64,000 nt of DNA from Norana najaformis (GCA_964023275.1 OZ029915.1:913131-977130), one strand, 5' to 3'; positions 35,266-45,906 are shown, counted from the first letter of the stretch. The notes: a model not told the origin generated them from the sequence alone. Numbers and translations are program-made.

Positions 35266-35707
35266 ATATGTGGATGTATGCGTGTATGCTAGCCTAAATA
35301 TGCGTGTATGTATGTATGTATTGATGTGTGTATGTACCTATAGATGTATGTATATATGTATATATGTGTGTATATATATGCATATATGCATGCATGTAGG
35401 AGTTAACGTAAGTATACATGTATGTATGTATGTATTTATGTATGTATGTATATATGTGTGTATATCTCTATGTATGTATGTAAGCATGTATGTATTGATG
35501 TATGTATGTACGTATATATGTATGTATATGTGTGTGTATGTATGTATGTGTCTGTACATATGTATGGGGGTGTGTGTGTGCGTACTGCATGTATGTATAT
35601 ATTCTTGTATGTATGCAAGTATGCGTGCATACATGTATTCATGTATCTGTTTATGTATGCATATATTTGTATATGTATATATATATTTTTATGTATGTAT
35701 ATGTTTG
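35266..35707. repeat. (TATG)n microsatellite
   Basis: Imperfect GTATGTAT with many variants. Confidence 0.95.
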
Positions 35708-35847
35708 TGGAATATTGTCATTAGCTACTGATGAAGGATGTTTTGATTTGGTGGTATCGATGTTAATTGTTTTTCCAATGGAAAACCATCGCTGGTTTGA
35801 CGCAGTGGCAGCCCATTATAAGCTGTAGGCCTTCCACCTATGCCTCA

Positions 35848-36359
35848 GATAGACAGACAGACACACAGACAGACAGACATACATACAGAGAGACAGACAG
35901 AGTGCTCGTCTAAATGGATAGGCGAATGGCAATGAGTGGGTGGATTGCTTTCCCATTTCCCTCCTCCACCACTCTGTTGGCCTGTCTTAAAAATGTTTAC
36001 TCGAACGCTGATGGAAGAGACGGAATCTCCTCGTCTTTCTCTTCATCTCAGCTGCCTCTTCATCTCTCCCTCTCTGCCATCTCGATCAATCAGATGAAAC
36101 ACTTAACAAACACATCCTTCTGTCTCTTCGTCCGTCTGTGTGTGTCCCTCTGTCTGCCTCTCTTTCTGTCCGTCTGCGTTGTGTACCTTTCAGTCTGTCT
36201 GTCTGTCTGTCCATCAGTTGATCCGTCTGTATGTCTGTCTGTCTGACTTGCCTGCCTGTCTCCCTGTCTGTCTTTCTGCGCGTATGCTTTGTGTACCTTT
36301 CTTGTTGTCTGTGTCTGCCTGTCTGTCTGCCTTTCTGTGTCATGGTAGCTGTCTGTGTG

Positions 36360-36392
<33 letters not shown>

Positions 36393-36415
36393 GTCTGTCT
36401 GTCTGTCTGCGTGGA
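35848..36415. repeat. (GACA) and (CTGT)n-rich tract
   Basis: A short GACA patch (35848-35900), a unique interval, then CTGT-rich 36118-36412 in which GTGTACCTTTC..TGTCTGTCTG is duplicated (about 36181 and 36290). Confidence 0.8.
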
Positions 36416-36554
36416 GAGTAGAGCTGAGGCCAGACGAGATAGGAAGAATGCCATGCGTGCAAGTGGCCGATATGTAGACCTGACCGATGCACCACCCTGT
36501 CCTCTTCATAGAATCCCTCAACCTCATCAGCCGAATTCAGACCACAGTTTACCA

Positions 36555-36790
36555 GAACAGGGTAGAGATTGTCTAGTGGTCAGATTGCTCGACTATCAAT
36601 CAAGAGACCCGGGGTTCAAATCCCAGACAGGGCAGAAATTTGTTTCGAGACTTCGGTTCCACTTGCGCCCCCTAGCCAGCTCAGCCATAATGAGTACACC
36701 GACCGTACACTGTAAGTGGGAAGGACAAGCGGCGAGGGAAGAGGACTGCAAACCGCCCTCGTGTACCGAGGCTAAGAAACATGAAGTCGC
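36555..36790 (+). repeat. tRNA-derived SINE (intact A and B boxes)
   Basis: TGTCTAGTGGTCAGATTGC fits an A box and GGGTTCAAATCCCAG a B box at tRNA-like spacing. The body follows with GACTTCGGTTCCACTTGCGC, ACACTGTAAGTGGGAAGG and GCAAACCGCCCTCGTGTACC. No gene overlaps it. It may be a V-SINE/Deu-type element, but I cannot confirm the class. Confidence 0.7.
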
Positions 36791-36851
36791 TAACAAGTCA
36801 TACCCTTGGCTGTCCCTAGCTTAAGGAACTGTCTTTCCTACCAATGTACTT

Positions 36852-37545
36852 ACATATATACATACATACAGACATACATACATAAATACATACAAACAAA
36901 CATACATTCATACATACATACGTACATAAATACATACAAACAAACATACATTCATACATACATACATACATACATAAATACATACAAACAAACATACATT
37001 CATACATACATACATACATAAATACATACAAACAAACATACATTCATACATACATACATACATAAATACATACAAACAAACATACATTCATACATACATA
37101 CATACATAAATACATACAAACAAACATACATTCATACATACATACATACATACATAAATACATACAAACAAACATACATTCATACATACATACATACATA
37201 AATACATACCAACAAACATACATTCATACATACATACATACATAAATACATACCAACAAACATACATTCATACATACATACATACATAAATACATACAAA
37301 CAAACATACATTCATACATACATACATACATAAATACATACAAACAAACATACATTCATACATACATACATACATAAATACATACAAACAAACATACATT
37401 CATACATACATACATACATAAATACATACAAACAAACATACATTCATACATACATACATACATAAATACATACAAACAAACATACATTCATACATACATA
37501 CATACATAAATACATACAAACAAACATACATTCATACATACATAA
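36852..37545. repeat. (CATA)n with 44/48-bp higher-order repeat
   Basis: TACAAACAAACATACATTCA recurs about every 44 bp (sometimes 48, one extra CATA), with about 15 copies. Two consecutive units share a TACCAACAAAC variant (near 37207 and 37251), a mark of local unit copying. Confidence 0.95.
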
Positions 37546-38319
37546 ATATGGGATCAAATGCGTGTCCGATGTGTTATGATCGACTGGATATTTTTGTAAC
37601 TACACCTCATAATTTATGTATTCTGAGCCAATTATCAGATCAATAATAACAACTTTATAAGTAGGCCTACTTTCTTCAGCTTTCAACACAATCATACATT
37701 ATTATTTTTATCTAATGGAAATGTTTGCTACATAAATTATGATCGAAAGATATAAAAAGAAATATATAACGATAGAAAGATAGACTACAACAAACGTTAA
37801 TGGGCCTAGTAATATTCCGATATACATACAAAAGATATATGATATATTATACATAATATATATAAGATATATATAATATAAATTATATGTAATATATGAC
37901 ATATATATAAAACAAATTTTATATATAATATGCATAAGATATATAAGATAAATTCTATATATAAGATATATAAGATAAATTCTATATATAAGATATATAA
38001 GATAAAGTATATATAATATATATAAGATGAAATTATATATATAATACATAAGATGTATAAGATTTATAAGATAAACCGGTGTCATGTGTGTGATTATCTG
38101 TAGGCGTTTTGGATCGATTCCTTGAAAGCTTTCCTTGTACCAAAAAGCAATAAATCTTAAATCAATAGCTTGAGATTAAAGGAAAACGCAGCCCGCTTCT
38201 TTATGCCGCTGAAGCTTCTAAGAAACGCATTCCCTAGGTTTGAAGTCTTGCGGCCAATGCGTGACGACCGGCTTTCAGCGACTGGACACATTTTCCATCA
38301 CAATACAATACAATTATTT
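37546..38319. other. PDE4 intron, AT-rich
   Basis: 37830-38070 is a TATATAAGATATATAAGATAAATTC-like low-complexity tract with a roughly 29-bp recurrence. No exon is supported. Confidence 0.6.
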
Positions 38320-38495
38320 CTGCATTTATCAAGCGCCAACATCTAATGACTAAGCATCAATCGATGGCGTTGCGCAGTTGTTCGTGAGGACTTGCTCAAG
38401 GTCTCTACACAGTAACCGACTCGGGGAGGCTCGAACCCGTACTCTCCGCGTTAAGTGCCGAGCGCTGTTACCAATCGGCCACCGTGCTCCACAAA
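38320..38495 (-). repeat. tRNA-derived SINE family B, full-length
   Basis: On the minus strand: GTGGCCGATTGGTAACAGCG (A box), GGGTTCGAGCCTCCC (B box) at tRNA-like spacing, then GTCGGTTACTGTGTAGAGACC, CAACTGCGCAACGCCATCG and ATTGATGCTTAGTCATTAG. It ends GGCGCTTGATAAATGCAGAAATAATTG and an AATAC-type repeat. It gives the reference for the fragments at 11.6, 38.7 and 50.3 kb. Confidence 0.85.
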
Positions 38496-38694
38496 TACAA
38501 GTGTAAAATGATAATGATCCCCGTTACAAAGTTCAGAAGTTCACTTGGAATCCGGACAACAGGAACCTTCAAGAACCGTTAACAAACAGGAAACGTTTTC
38601 AGTTAACGAAAGAGGGTCGCGAACATGAGTAGCTATAGAGTTCCAGATTACATACTAGCATCGGTTGAAGAGTAATATTTAATCGATAGGCGAC

Positions 38695-38825
38695 TTCGTA
38701 TCGATTAATCTAATCTGAAGACTTCTGTAGGGCCGTTATCATAATGCCCAAGGCATCAGTCGATGGTCGCTTCAAGTCAAAATCGCAGTCAAAAATCATA
38801 ATCCGTTGGAGAAGCCGATTCGAAT
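38695..38825 (-). repeat. SINE family B 3' part
   Basis: On the minus strand: CATCGACTGATGCCTTGGGC, ATGATAACGGCCCTACAGAAGTCTTCAGATTAGATTAATC (tail plus TTAGA-type repeat). It abuts the LINE 3' end that follows. Confidence 0.7.
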
Positions 38826-38985
38826 TCCGATAAATCGTAATCGTAATTCGAAGATTTCTACAGCGCCCAACGAAAGCCGCATCACGGGGACCAGCTTATT
38901 CATAGGCGCTCAAAACCAAATCGATAGGCAGAAAGGGTTCGGTTCCAGGTCAAGACCCAAAAGAAATCAGAAGCCAGGCTACGGC
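38826..38985 (-). repeat. LINE 3' end (family A)
   Basis: Tail ATAAATCGTAATCGTAATTC, CGAAGATTTCTACAGCGCCC, and the GGTTCGGTTCCAGGTCAAGAC core; 5'-truncated. Confidence 0.8.
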
Positions 38986-39079
38986 AGGTAAGCAGCTTGG
39001 AAGAGATAAGTGGACGAATGTTGATTGCTGGGTCATTGTTGATTGATCGGTGGATTATTGGTGTGATTGATTGTTGCAG

Positions 39080-39178
39080 GCAATGAGCAAAATCGATCGA
39101 TGGGGAGTCGATATCTTTACGATCGGTGAACTGTCGAAAAACAAGCCACTAACCGCCGTCACCTACACCATACTCTCC
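39080..39178 (+). CDS. PDE4: PDE4 exon, start of catalytic domain
   Basis: The acceptor is GATTGTTGCAG|GCAATG and the donor CTCTCC|GTAGGA; 99 bases, phase 0 at both ends. It reads AMSKIDRWGVDIF, then TIGELSKNKPLTAVTYTIL, matching the PDE4 segment (NKWGLxxFxIxExSxNRPLTxxxxTIF) that begins the catalytic fold. Confidence 0.95.
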
Positions 39179-39234
39179 GTAGGAAAATCTACTCATTCAC
39201 TCACTCGCTGGCTTCCTCAATCAGTCACTTTTCA

Positions 39235-39890
39235 TTCACTCATTCGTCATTGATTAATATTTCATTCATCCATTGATTGACTGACTGACTGATTGATTGA
39301 TTGATTGATTGATTCATTCATTCAGTCATTGATTCTTTCATTTATTCATTACCTGATTCATTTATTGATTCAAAGACTATAACATATTAGAAATTATAAC
39401 TCATCGACTCATTCTCATTCTTTCTTTCGTTCGTTCATTCATTCATCCACTCACCTATCCGTTCATTCATCTATCATCCATTCATCCATCCATTTATCCA
39501 TTCACTCATCCATCCATTCTTACATCCATTTATTCATGCATCCACCCATCTATCCATTCATCCATCCATCCGTTCATCCATTCACTGATACATCCATCCT
39601 TACATCCATTTATTCATGCATCCACCCATCAATCCATTCATCCATCCATCCGTTCATCCATTCACTGATACATCCATCCTTACATCCATTTATTCATGCA
39701 TCCACCCATTTATCCATTCATCCATCCATCCGTTCATCCATTCACTGATACATCCATCCTTACATCCATTTATTCATGAATTCATCCATCTATCCATTCA
39801 TCCATCCATCCGTTCCACCATTCATATAACCTTCCATTCATTCATTAATTCATTCATTAATTCATTCATCCATCTATCCGTCCATTAACT
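39235..39890. repeat. (ATTC)/(ATCC) with 80-bp higher-order repeat
   Basis: TTTATTCATGCATCC recurs exactly every 80 bp (about 39529, 39609, 39689, and as CATGAATTC at 39769). Simple ATTC and TTGA tracts lie on both sides. It ends about 30 bp before the next PDE4 exon. Confidence 0.92.
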
Positions 39891-39922
39891 GGTATCCGCC
39901 AACATGTTGTTGACTGTTGTAG

Positions 39923-40087
39923 GAGAGAGATCTACTGAAGGCGTTCAGTATTCCCGACAAGACGATCCTTTGTTATCTAATGCTCGTCGAAGAACATTAC
40001 AGGCGGAATGTTTCCTACCACAACAGTCTACACGCTGCCGACGTAACGCAGTCTTCACATGTCCTGCTCAGCGTTCCTGCCCTTGAT
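39923..40087 (+). CDS. PDE4: PDE4 exon, metal-binding HNxxH motif
   Basis: The acceptor is TTGACTGTTGTAG|GAGAGA and the donor CTTGAT|GTAGGC; 165 bases, phase 0. It reads [20 protein letters not shown], then [20 protein letters not shown]. The first His of HNSLH corresponds to the catalytic acid and the second to a metal ligand (H160 and H164 in the usual PDE4D2 numbering; residues 330 and 334 of the 669-residue isoform). Confidence 0.96.
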
Positions 40088-40089
40088 GT

Positions 40090-40770
40090 AGGCTTTCTTG
40101 GCTCAACCTTACTACTCACCTGACCCACATACATATTGATCTTGACCTACATGCAAATTGACTTTGACCCACATACATATTGATCTTGACCTACATGCAA
40201 ATTGATCTTGATTTACACGGAGATTGGCTTATGCCTTACCTTCACATAAATTACATTACTCAACAGCTATAAAAAATCTTCATTTTATGACCTCTACCCA
40301 GTTTTGTTTTGAACAAATATGCCCTTAAACTGACCTAATTTAGTCCATAACTTGACCTCATTCTGATACGAACTTATTTTAACAAGACCTCATCCTGCTT
40401 TGAACTCATTCTGATTCTCTCTGGCCGCAAACCTTAATTAAACTGAGCTAATTCTATTTCGTAACTTCATTCTGATTTAAAATTAATTCGGACTTTGACC
40501 CCGTTCTGACCTTAGGCTAACATAATTCTAGTTTGTAACTTAACCTCATTCTGATACGAACTAACTTGACTTCGACCCCTTTCTCCTAAGAACCAGTTCG
40601 AACACCGACCTTGTTTTGACCTTGAACTGACCTAACTCCAATTGACAGCTTCACACCATTCTGACATAAACTAATTCTGACCTTGACCCCGTTATTCTTT
40701 GAACCAATTCGGACCTTCATCCTTGTTCGGAGCTTGAACTGACCTATTTCTTTTTGGTAAACACTGACCC
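40090..40770. repeat. diverged minisatellite-like tract (TTGACC-rich)
   Basis: A 44-bp unit (TGACCTACATGCAAATTGAT / CCCACATACATATTGATCT) repeats at 40118-40210. Weaker CATTCTGATACGAACTAA and CTTGACC repeats run to about 40750. Confidence 0.7.
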
Positions 40771-40969
40771 AGTTGCAGCCATCTACTGTGGATCCCTGTT
40801 GATCCCTGCGTTCATTCCTCGTTAAAAATGCATCGACTTAATGGCCAACAATTAACTTCTCGGCAACTACCCAGTAAACAATGCACGCACAAACAGACCC
40901 ACACAGACAGCGATAGCTGGAGGTCTTTAGGCACATACAAACGACCATACATGCGACTGCGATAGAGAC

Positions 40970-41465
40970 AACTGTAGTGTGGTGTAGCATAGGTAGCGTA
41001 GCATAGGTAGTGTAGTATAGTGCGCTGTGGTGTATTGCTTTGTAGCGTAGTGTGGTGTAATGTGGTTTAGCGCAGTGTAGCGTTTTTGTGTTGTCTAGTG
41101 TAGTATAGCTTTGTGTAGCGAAGTGAACATAGTGTGTTGTTGCCTAGTGTAGTATAGTATAGTGTAGTGTAGTGTAGTATACAGTGGTTTGGTGCAGTAT
41201 AGTGTTCTTTGTGTTAGCTATTGTAGCGTAACGTAGTGAAGTATAGTGTAGGATAGTGCATTGTAGCGTATTGTAGTGTAGTGTAGTGAAATGCAGTGCA
41301 GTGTGGTTTAGATCAGTGTAGTGTTTTGTGTGGCTACGTAGTGCGGTTTTGTGCAGCGTTCTGTTATTTTATTAGAGTGTAGTGAAGTGTAGCGTTTTGT
41401 GCAGCGTTCTGTTATTTTATTAGAGTGTAGTGAAGTGTAGCGTTTTGTGTTGTAGCGTAGATTAG
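40970..41465. repeat. (GTAGT)/(GTGTA) degenerate pentanucleotide tract
   Basis: Repeated GTAGTGTAG with variants. A 60-bp block (GTGCAGCGTTCTGTTATTTTATTAGAGTGTAGTGAAGTGTAGCGTTTTGTG) is duplicated head to tail at about 41351 and 41399. Confidence 0.85.
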
Positions 41466-41611
41466 TGTAAGACAGTGCCATCCAATGTATTGTAAAGGAA
41501 TGAAATCGATGAGATTTGCCAGTACCGCTGGAACTGTGTTTTCCCGTGATTCGAGCTGCTGAAGCTGGAAGAGTTGCTCCATCTGCTCCAGTGCTCTGGA
41601 TGTGTTTTCAG

Positions 41612-41711
41612 GGTGTCTTCACTGACCTCGAAGTTCTGGCGACGATATTCGGCTGTGCCATACACGACGTCGATCACCCGGGATTAACCAACAACTACCT
41701 CATCAATACAA
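41612..41711 (+). CDS. PDE4: PDE4 exon, HDVDHPG motif
   Basis: The acceptor is TGTTTTCAG|GGTGTC and the donor ATACAA|GTAATT; 100 bases. It reads GVFTDLEVLATIFGCAIHD, then VDHPGLTNNYLINT. The HD pair provides two more metal ligands (H200 and D201 in PDE4D2 numbering; residues 370 and 371 of the short isoform). The 40-residue spacing from the first catalytic His is exactly that of PDE4D. Confidence 0.97.
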
Positions 41712-41960
41712 GTAATTCGATCAATCGATCAATCAATTAATCAATCAATCAATCAATTGATCGATCGATCGATCAATCAATCGTTCGTATAATCAGTTGA
41801 TTAGTTAAACACTGAGTAAGTCATACAGTCAGCATAAAGCATGATTAGACATTCAATAAATCAGTCAGTTAGCCAATCACTAAGTCAGTCAAGAAATTCA
41901 TTCATTCATTCAGTCACTCATTCACTCGCTAAGCCAGCCAGCCACCCAGACCGCCAGCCA
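41705..41960. repeat. (AATC)/(GATC)/(CATT)/(CCAG) simple repeats
   Basis: Degenerate tetranucleotides starting right at the exon donor. Confidence 0.85.
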
Positions 41961-42053
41961 ACCAAACTCTCGACCAGCCAGTGTTGAGTGTGGGTCCCTC
42001 ATCAGCTGTGGCAGTCGTATTATTGACCGTGCCAATGTATCCTTGCGCCGTAG

Positions 42054-42208
42054 ATTCTGAGTTGGCTCTGATGTACAACGACGAATCGATCCTGGAAAAC
42101 CACCATCTGGCCGTCGCCTTCAAACTCCTACAGAACCAGGACTGCAACATCTTCCAGAACATCTCGGCCAAGTCCAGACAACTCCTTCGGCGAATGGTCA
42201 TCGACATC
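42054..42208 (+). CDS. PDE4: PDE4 exon, catalytic domain
   Basis: The acceptor is TTGCGCCGTAG|ATTCTG and the donor GACATC|GTAAGC; 155 bases. It reads [20 protein letters not shown], then [15 protein letters not shown], then [11 protein letters not shown]. This is very close to dunce ([13 protein letters not shown]). The YNDxSxLENHH segment lines the metal-binding pocket. Confidence 0.97.
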
Positions 42209-42295
42209 GTAAGCAGAGACACTACCCCCACTACACTACCACTATACTACACTACTTTTAGCAAACTACCACTGTATTACCACATTACTGCTGTT

Positions 42296-42445
42296 ACAGT
42301 CGTAACCGTAATCGTAATCTCGAGATTTCTACAGCGCCCAACGAAAGCTAGGTCGCGGGAACCAGCTTATTCACAGGCGCTCAGTCAAAAGAAAATCGAA
42401 AGGCAGGAATGGTTCGGTTCCAGGTCGAGATCCTAGAGTCAGTCA
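42296..42445 (-). repeat. LINE 3' end (family A)
   Basis: CGTAACCGTAATCGTAATCTCGAGATTTCTACAGCGCCC and the core to GTTCCAGGTCGAGATCC. A second, shorter tail (CGTAATCGTTACTTCCAGATTTATGCAGCGCCC) lies at 42610-42650. Confidence 0.8.
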
Positions 42446-42699
42446 ATGCTACTACAGTACTACTATACCGCAACTACACTAGCACTACACTACCCCCCAC
42501 AACAGTTATAATCAAAGGTCCTACTTCGGCCCCAAGAGCGCTAGTAGCAATGGCTGGAAAAGTTGAGGCTGTGTCTAGTTAATCGCCAGATGGCCGCAGT
42601 CCTAGTGTCGACCGTAATCGTTACTTCCAGATTTATGCAGCGCCCAAAGAAAGATCCAAGGCGCAGGCACTGTAATCTTACATTCCTCTGTCACTCAAT

Positions 42700-42910
42700 T
42701 GATTGTAGTGTCCAATGTTTAACGACATCTTATGGCATCTAAGGCCGTTGACGTCGCCCTCCTCCTTTTTACCAGGCTTGGGACTGGCACCACACGACTA
42801 AAGGCAGTTGCGGAGTTAGCAAATTGAAATAGACGAGTCTTGAGTTTAGACTTGAATGACACCTCAGAATCAGGTGTACTGACATTGCGCGCGTTGTGCG
42901 TGCTTTTAAT
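42700..42910 (-). repeat. LINE 3' end (third family), C-terminal codons
   Basis: The minus strand reads SEVSFKSKLKTRLFQFANSA, the CR1/L2-type C-terminus, then GTGCCAGTCCCAAGCCTGG and GGGCGACGTCAACGGCC. The 3' part recurs at 25365-25475. It sits inside a PDE4 intron 40 bp upstream of the next exon. Confidence 0.75.
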
Positions 42911-42952
42911 AAATAAAAATAAATAAATAGATAAATATTTGTTGTTTTGAAG

Positions 42953-43075
42953 GTGCTGGCTACCGACATGAACAAACACATGGACCATTTGGCTCACTTG
43001 AAGACGATGGTCGAAACGCGCAAGATCTCCGGCGCTGGTCTCCTCAACCTCACCGACTACAGCGAACGAATACAG
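42953..43075 (+). CDS. PDE4: PDE4 exon, catalytic domain
   Basis: The acceptor is TTGTTTTGAAG|GTGCTG and the donor ATACAG|GTAAAG; 123 bases, phase 0. It reads [20 protein letters not shown], then [21 protein letters not shown]. In mammalian PDE4B/C/D the equivalent VLLLDNY segment is an ERK docking site; here it reads LLNLTDY. Confidence 0.97.
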
Positions 43076-43092
43076 GTAAAGGATGCTCACCT

Positions 43093-43215
43093 CCACCCTG
43101 ACCCTACCTACTATCGATTTCGTTTTGATAAGGCGCCCGATGTAAACAAGCTGGTTGCCGTGACTTATCTTTCATGGGAGCTGTAGATATCTCGAGATTA
43201 CGATTACAGGTGCGT
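43093..43215 (+). repeat. LINE 3' end (family A), near-identical to 34.2 kb
   Basis: From ACCCTACCTACTATCGATTTCG to GCTGTAGATATCTCGAGATTACGATTACAGG, almost base for base the same as 34174-34292, including flanking GTGCGTTTA(A/G)CGTAATC. Confidence 0.85.
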
Positions 43216-43219
43216 TTAA

Positions 43220-43548
43220 CGTAATCACCCAGCCATCGAAACACCCAGGCACCGAACCATACAGTCACCGAACCACCCGGGCACCGAACCACCCAGACAT
43301 CGAACCACCCAGACGCCGAACCACCCATACACCGAACCACCCGGGCACCGAACCACCCAGACGCCGAACCACCCAGGCACCGAACCACCCAGACGCCGAA
43401 CCACCCAGACACCGAACCACCCAGACACCGAACCACCCAGACGCCGAACCACCCAGACACCGAACCACCCAGACGCCGAACCACCCAGACACCGAACCAC
43501 CCAGACACTGAACCACCCAGGCACCGGACCACCCAGGCACCTCCACTG
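43220..43548. repeat. 16-bp minisatellite
   Basis: About 20 units of CGAACCACCCAGACGC or with ACAC, GGCAC and GGGCAC variants. The 16-bp period gives WFGVWVVRCLGGS-type frames on the minus strand, all artefacts. Confidence 0.93.
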
Positions 43549-43780
43549 AGGCACGGAACTGAATAAGTATTACCACGATCCATATCAGGCTACGTTTCTT
43601 TTTGAGCCTATTATCTCTTCCGGAACCAGAAAATCGCGCTCTTCTAAATTCAAAATAGGGCTTTCCAGAGAAGAGGTTGGAAGAGCTGGGATGAGTTGGA
43701 GCCAATAGGAACGTTTGCTTGATTGTAGGAATCTGGAGATTACATTTATTTGGGCCTCTTCCGAAGAGTTCCGTTCCACC
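43549..43780. other. PDE4 intron, LINE-derived edges
   Basis: 43555-43640 resembles the family A region (ACGTTTCTTTTTGAGCCTATT..CTTCCGGAACC), but weakly; otherwise unassigned. Confidence 0.3.
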
Positions 43781-44040
43781 GCAAGCCCTTTCGTACACCC
43801 AGTACCACAGAAGGGCCCTCCTATCCATCACTCCTCGGGATTTCCATTCAAACCTAAAGTTCCACCTAATCGAGCAATATTACCACGATCCGTCTAATCT
43901 GCCGCCTTCCCCCATTTCTCTCTACCTAAACACAACCCACCCTAAGACTTCCTCTTCCTCCTCCTACTCTTCTTCCCATCTTTCTCCTCCTCCCGTCCCT
44001 CCTTCTGTCCCTCCTCCTGTTCCTTCTCCCGTTCCTCCTC
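43781..44040 (+). repeat. LINE 3' end (family A2) plus CCTCCT tract
   Basis: SSGFPFKPKV codons, CTGCCGCCTTCCCCCATTTCTC and AAACACAACCCACCCTAAG, as at 9.8 and 13.7 kb. The CTCCTCC expansion (43955-44040) replaces the rest. Confidence 0.65.
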
Positions 44041-44084
44041 TATCTACGATGTTCCTGTACGTATGATGTCTGTTTCTGTCGAAG

Positions 44085-44267
44085 GTCTTGCAAAACATGG
44101 TCCACTGTTCTGATCTGAGCAACCCGACGAAGCCGCTGGAGCTCTACCGGAAGTGGACGGATCGCATCATGGAAGAGTTCTTCCGCCAGGGGGACCTTGA
44201 ACGACAGCAGGGACTCGACATCAGTCCCATGTGCGACAGGTTGACAGCGACCGTCGAAAAAACACAG
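44085..44267 (+). CDS. PDE4: PDE4 exon, catalytic domain to the invariant Gln
   Basis: The acceptor is TTTCTGTCGAAG|GTCTTG and the donor ACACAG|GTCCCT; 183 bases, phase 0. It reads [20 protein letters not shown], then [20 protein letters not shown], then [17 protein letters not shown]. The Asp of HCSD is the fourth metal ligand (D318; residue 488 here). The last codon is the purine-selective Gln (Q369; residue 539). Both spacings match PDE4D exactly. The residue before Gln is Thr, where mammalian PDE4s have Ser. Confidence 0.97.
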
Positions 44268-44269
44268 GT

Positions 44270-44450
44270 CCCTCACCAGACCTTCCTTCATTCGTTCGTT
44301 CGTTTTTCGTTCATTCAGTCGTTAGTTCGTTCGTTCATTCCTTTATATAATCATTCTTTCGTTAATTCATTCATTCCTTCATTAGTTTATTTATTCCTTC
44401 ATTCACTTCGTTCGTTCGTTCATTAATTAATTAAACAATTAATTAATCCA
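44270..44450. repeat. (TTCG)/(ATTC)n simple repeat
   Basis: Degenerate tetranucleotide tract starting next to the exon donor. Confidence 0.9.
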
Positions 44451-45006
44451 GTCTTTCATTCAATGACTTGTACACTTGAATTTGTCTTAGCACTTATTTG
44501 TAGTCTAAAGCATACAATTATCTTTTGACGATCTGCATAGATTTACTATTAACGAAGGTGAAAAAGTTAGGTTCTAGGTTTAGGGTTTTTAGGTTTTAAA
44601 AACTAAGCTCCTACGAAAGCCCTAAATTGTTTGTTTGGTTTTTGATTTTTCTGTTTTTCGATAGAAACCAGAAAAATCATTTCTGTTTCTTACATTTTTG
44701 ATTGAAAAATCAAATTGTAATAACTTAACATCGTGTCGATTGCGATGTTGAAGCAGATGGCGCTGCACAAGAGTGCGCCGCGACACTGAACTCCGAGTGA
44801 AATATATTCTATGCACCGCCATAGTTGTTTTTGTCGTCTGGACAAATAATAAAATCTTTAAACAAAACTAAAACCTAAAACGAATTCTTTTCAAAAAGTA
44901 GGTTTCTCACCTCAGGTCCTGAACAGTAACAACTGAATAGTAGACGTTACAATCATTCAAATAATCATGCTTGGATGATGACAATTTCGTTGACTGATAT
45001 CCATAG
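44451..45006. other. PDE4 last intron, no recognised feature
   Basis: Contains AAAAATCATTTCTGTTTCTTACATTTTTGATTGAAAAATCAAATTG with short inverted repeats (44640-44720); nothing else supported. Confidence 0.3.
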
Positions 45007-45399
45007 GTTGGATTTATCGATTACATCGTCCATCCGCTTTGGGAAACCTGGGTCGATCTCGTTCACCCTTACTGCCAGGATATCCTCGATACCCTCGAGT
45101 ACAACCGCGATTGGTATCACAACATGATACCCATCAGTCCACTCGATTCGGCCACCAAACATTCGAAGGGTCAGTCGGACCCAACGGCCAACGACATCCA
45201 TCAAGACGAGAGTACGGATTCGAAGGAGCTACCCCCTGTCCGATGCAAGTTTCACTTCGGACCTGCGAAGGACGAATGCGCGAACGAAAACGAGGACGAC
45301 GAAAACGAGGCTGGAGATGACGAACGCCCCAAGAAAGGTTGTAACGGAAATGGTACGGTAAACGGAGATAAAATGGCCACGCTCGTTTCGGAGGTTTGA
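45007..45399 (+). CDS. PDE4: PDE4 last exon, catalytic end and C-terminus
   Basis: The acceptor is GATATCCATAG|GTTGGA; 130 codons and TGA at 45397. It reads [20 protein letters not shown], then [20 protein letters not shown], then the C-terminal tail. Phe of VGF is the hydrophobic clamp residue (F372; residue 542). After the catalytic unit comes an SPLD segment at the place of the mammalian ERK site. Next is KFHF, where mammals have the FQF ERK-docking motif, then an acidic stretch ([18 protein letters not shown]). Summed with the other exons this gives a 669-residue short isoform, or 683 residues plus an unknown N-terminus for the long form. Confidence 0.97.
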   Translation, partial: VGFIDYIVHPLWETWVDLVHPYCQDILDTLEYNRDWYHNMIPISPLDSATKHSKGQSDPTANDIHQDESTDSKELPPVRCKFHFGPAKDECANENEDDENEAGDDERPKKGCNGNGTVNGDKMATLVSEV

Positions 45400-45680
45400 C
45401 CCTCGTCGAAAACCGCGGCCGTGGCAGCTGGATTTGTGTACAAAATTCGCGGCCCTGGCAACCAGATTCAAGCACAAACACTGCAGCCTATAAAACTTGA
45501 TTTGTTCGCAAATATCGCAGACTTGGCAACCGGATTCATGCGAAAACAGCAGTCCTAGCAACCAGTCTCAGATCTCAGCGTCGGCGCGCAACAGTCGCAG
45601 CCGTAGCAACGGAAAACCGATATTTTAGCACAAAACCTAGTAACGAGGTGTGACCCGAACATTTGGGCGGCCGGAAAAAC
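45400..45680. repeat. PDE4 3' UTR with diverged TGGCAACC repeats
   Basis: Recurrent CTGGCAACC(A/G)GATTC(A)..GC(A)CAAA, roughly every 33-60 bp, at 45430, 45458, 45514 and 45556, then variants GTAGCAACGG (45602) and CTAGTAACGAGG. A decayed tandem array. Confidence 0.6.
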
Positions 45681-45906
45681 GCAAGACTGGCAACGCGGGG
45701 TGCAGAAACTCTCGAGCTTAGCGAAAAGAACAAGCCCAACCGATGTCTTAGTGTGGCGGAGTTTGGTCCGTCTTTCCCTCTTGTGTTTGGTCGTCTGCTC
45801 TGGTGACCTTTGAACTCCGTTTTTCTCAGTTACCGTCCCTAAAATCCTCCGGGGAATGTTGTAGTCTAGAGATTTTTGTACAGACGTGGACTTTTTGAGG
45901 ATTTTC

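Noticed and set aside
38410-38480. Functional tRNA genes at the A/B-box sites (also 36.6, 46.3, 61.2 kb)
   Set aside because: Each head is followed by a conserved repeat body and LINE-like tail found in several copies, and the cloverleafs are imperfect; they are SINEs.
43220-43831. 188-codon minus ORF with WFGVWVVRCLGGS repeats
   Set aside because: Artefact of a 16-bp minisatellite that cycles through all three frames.
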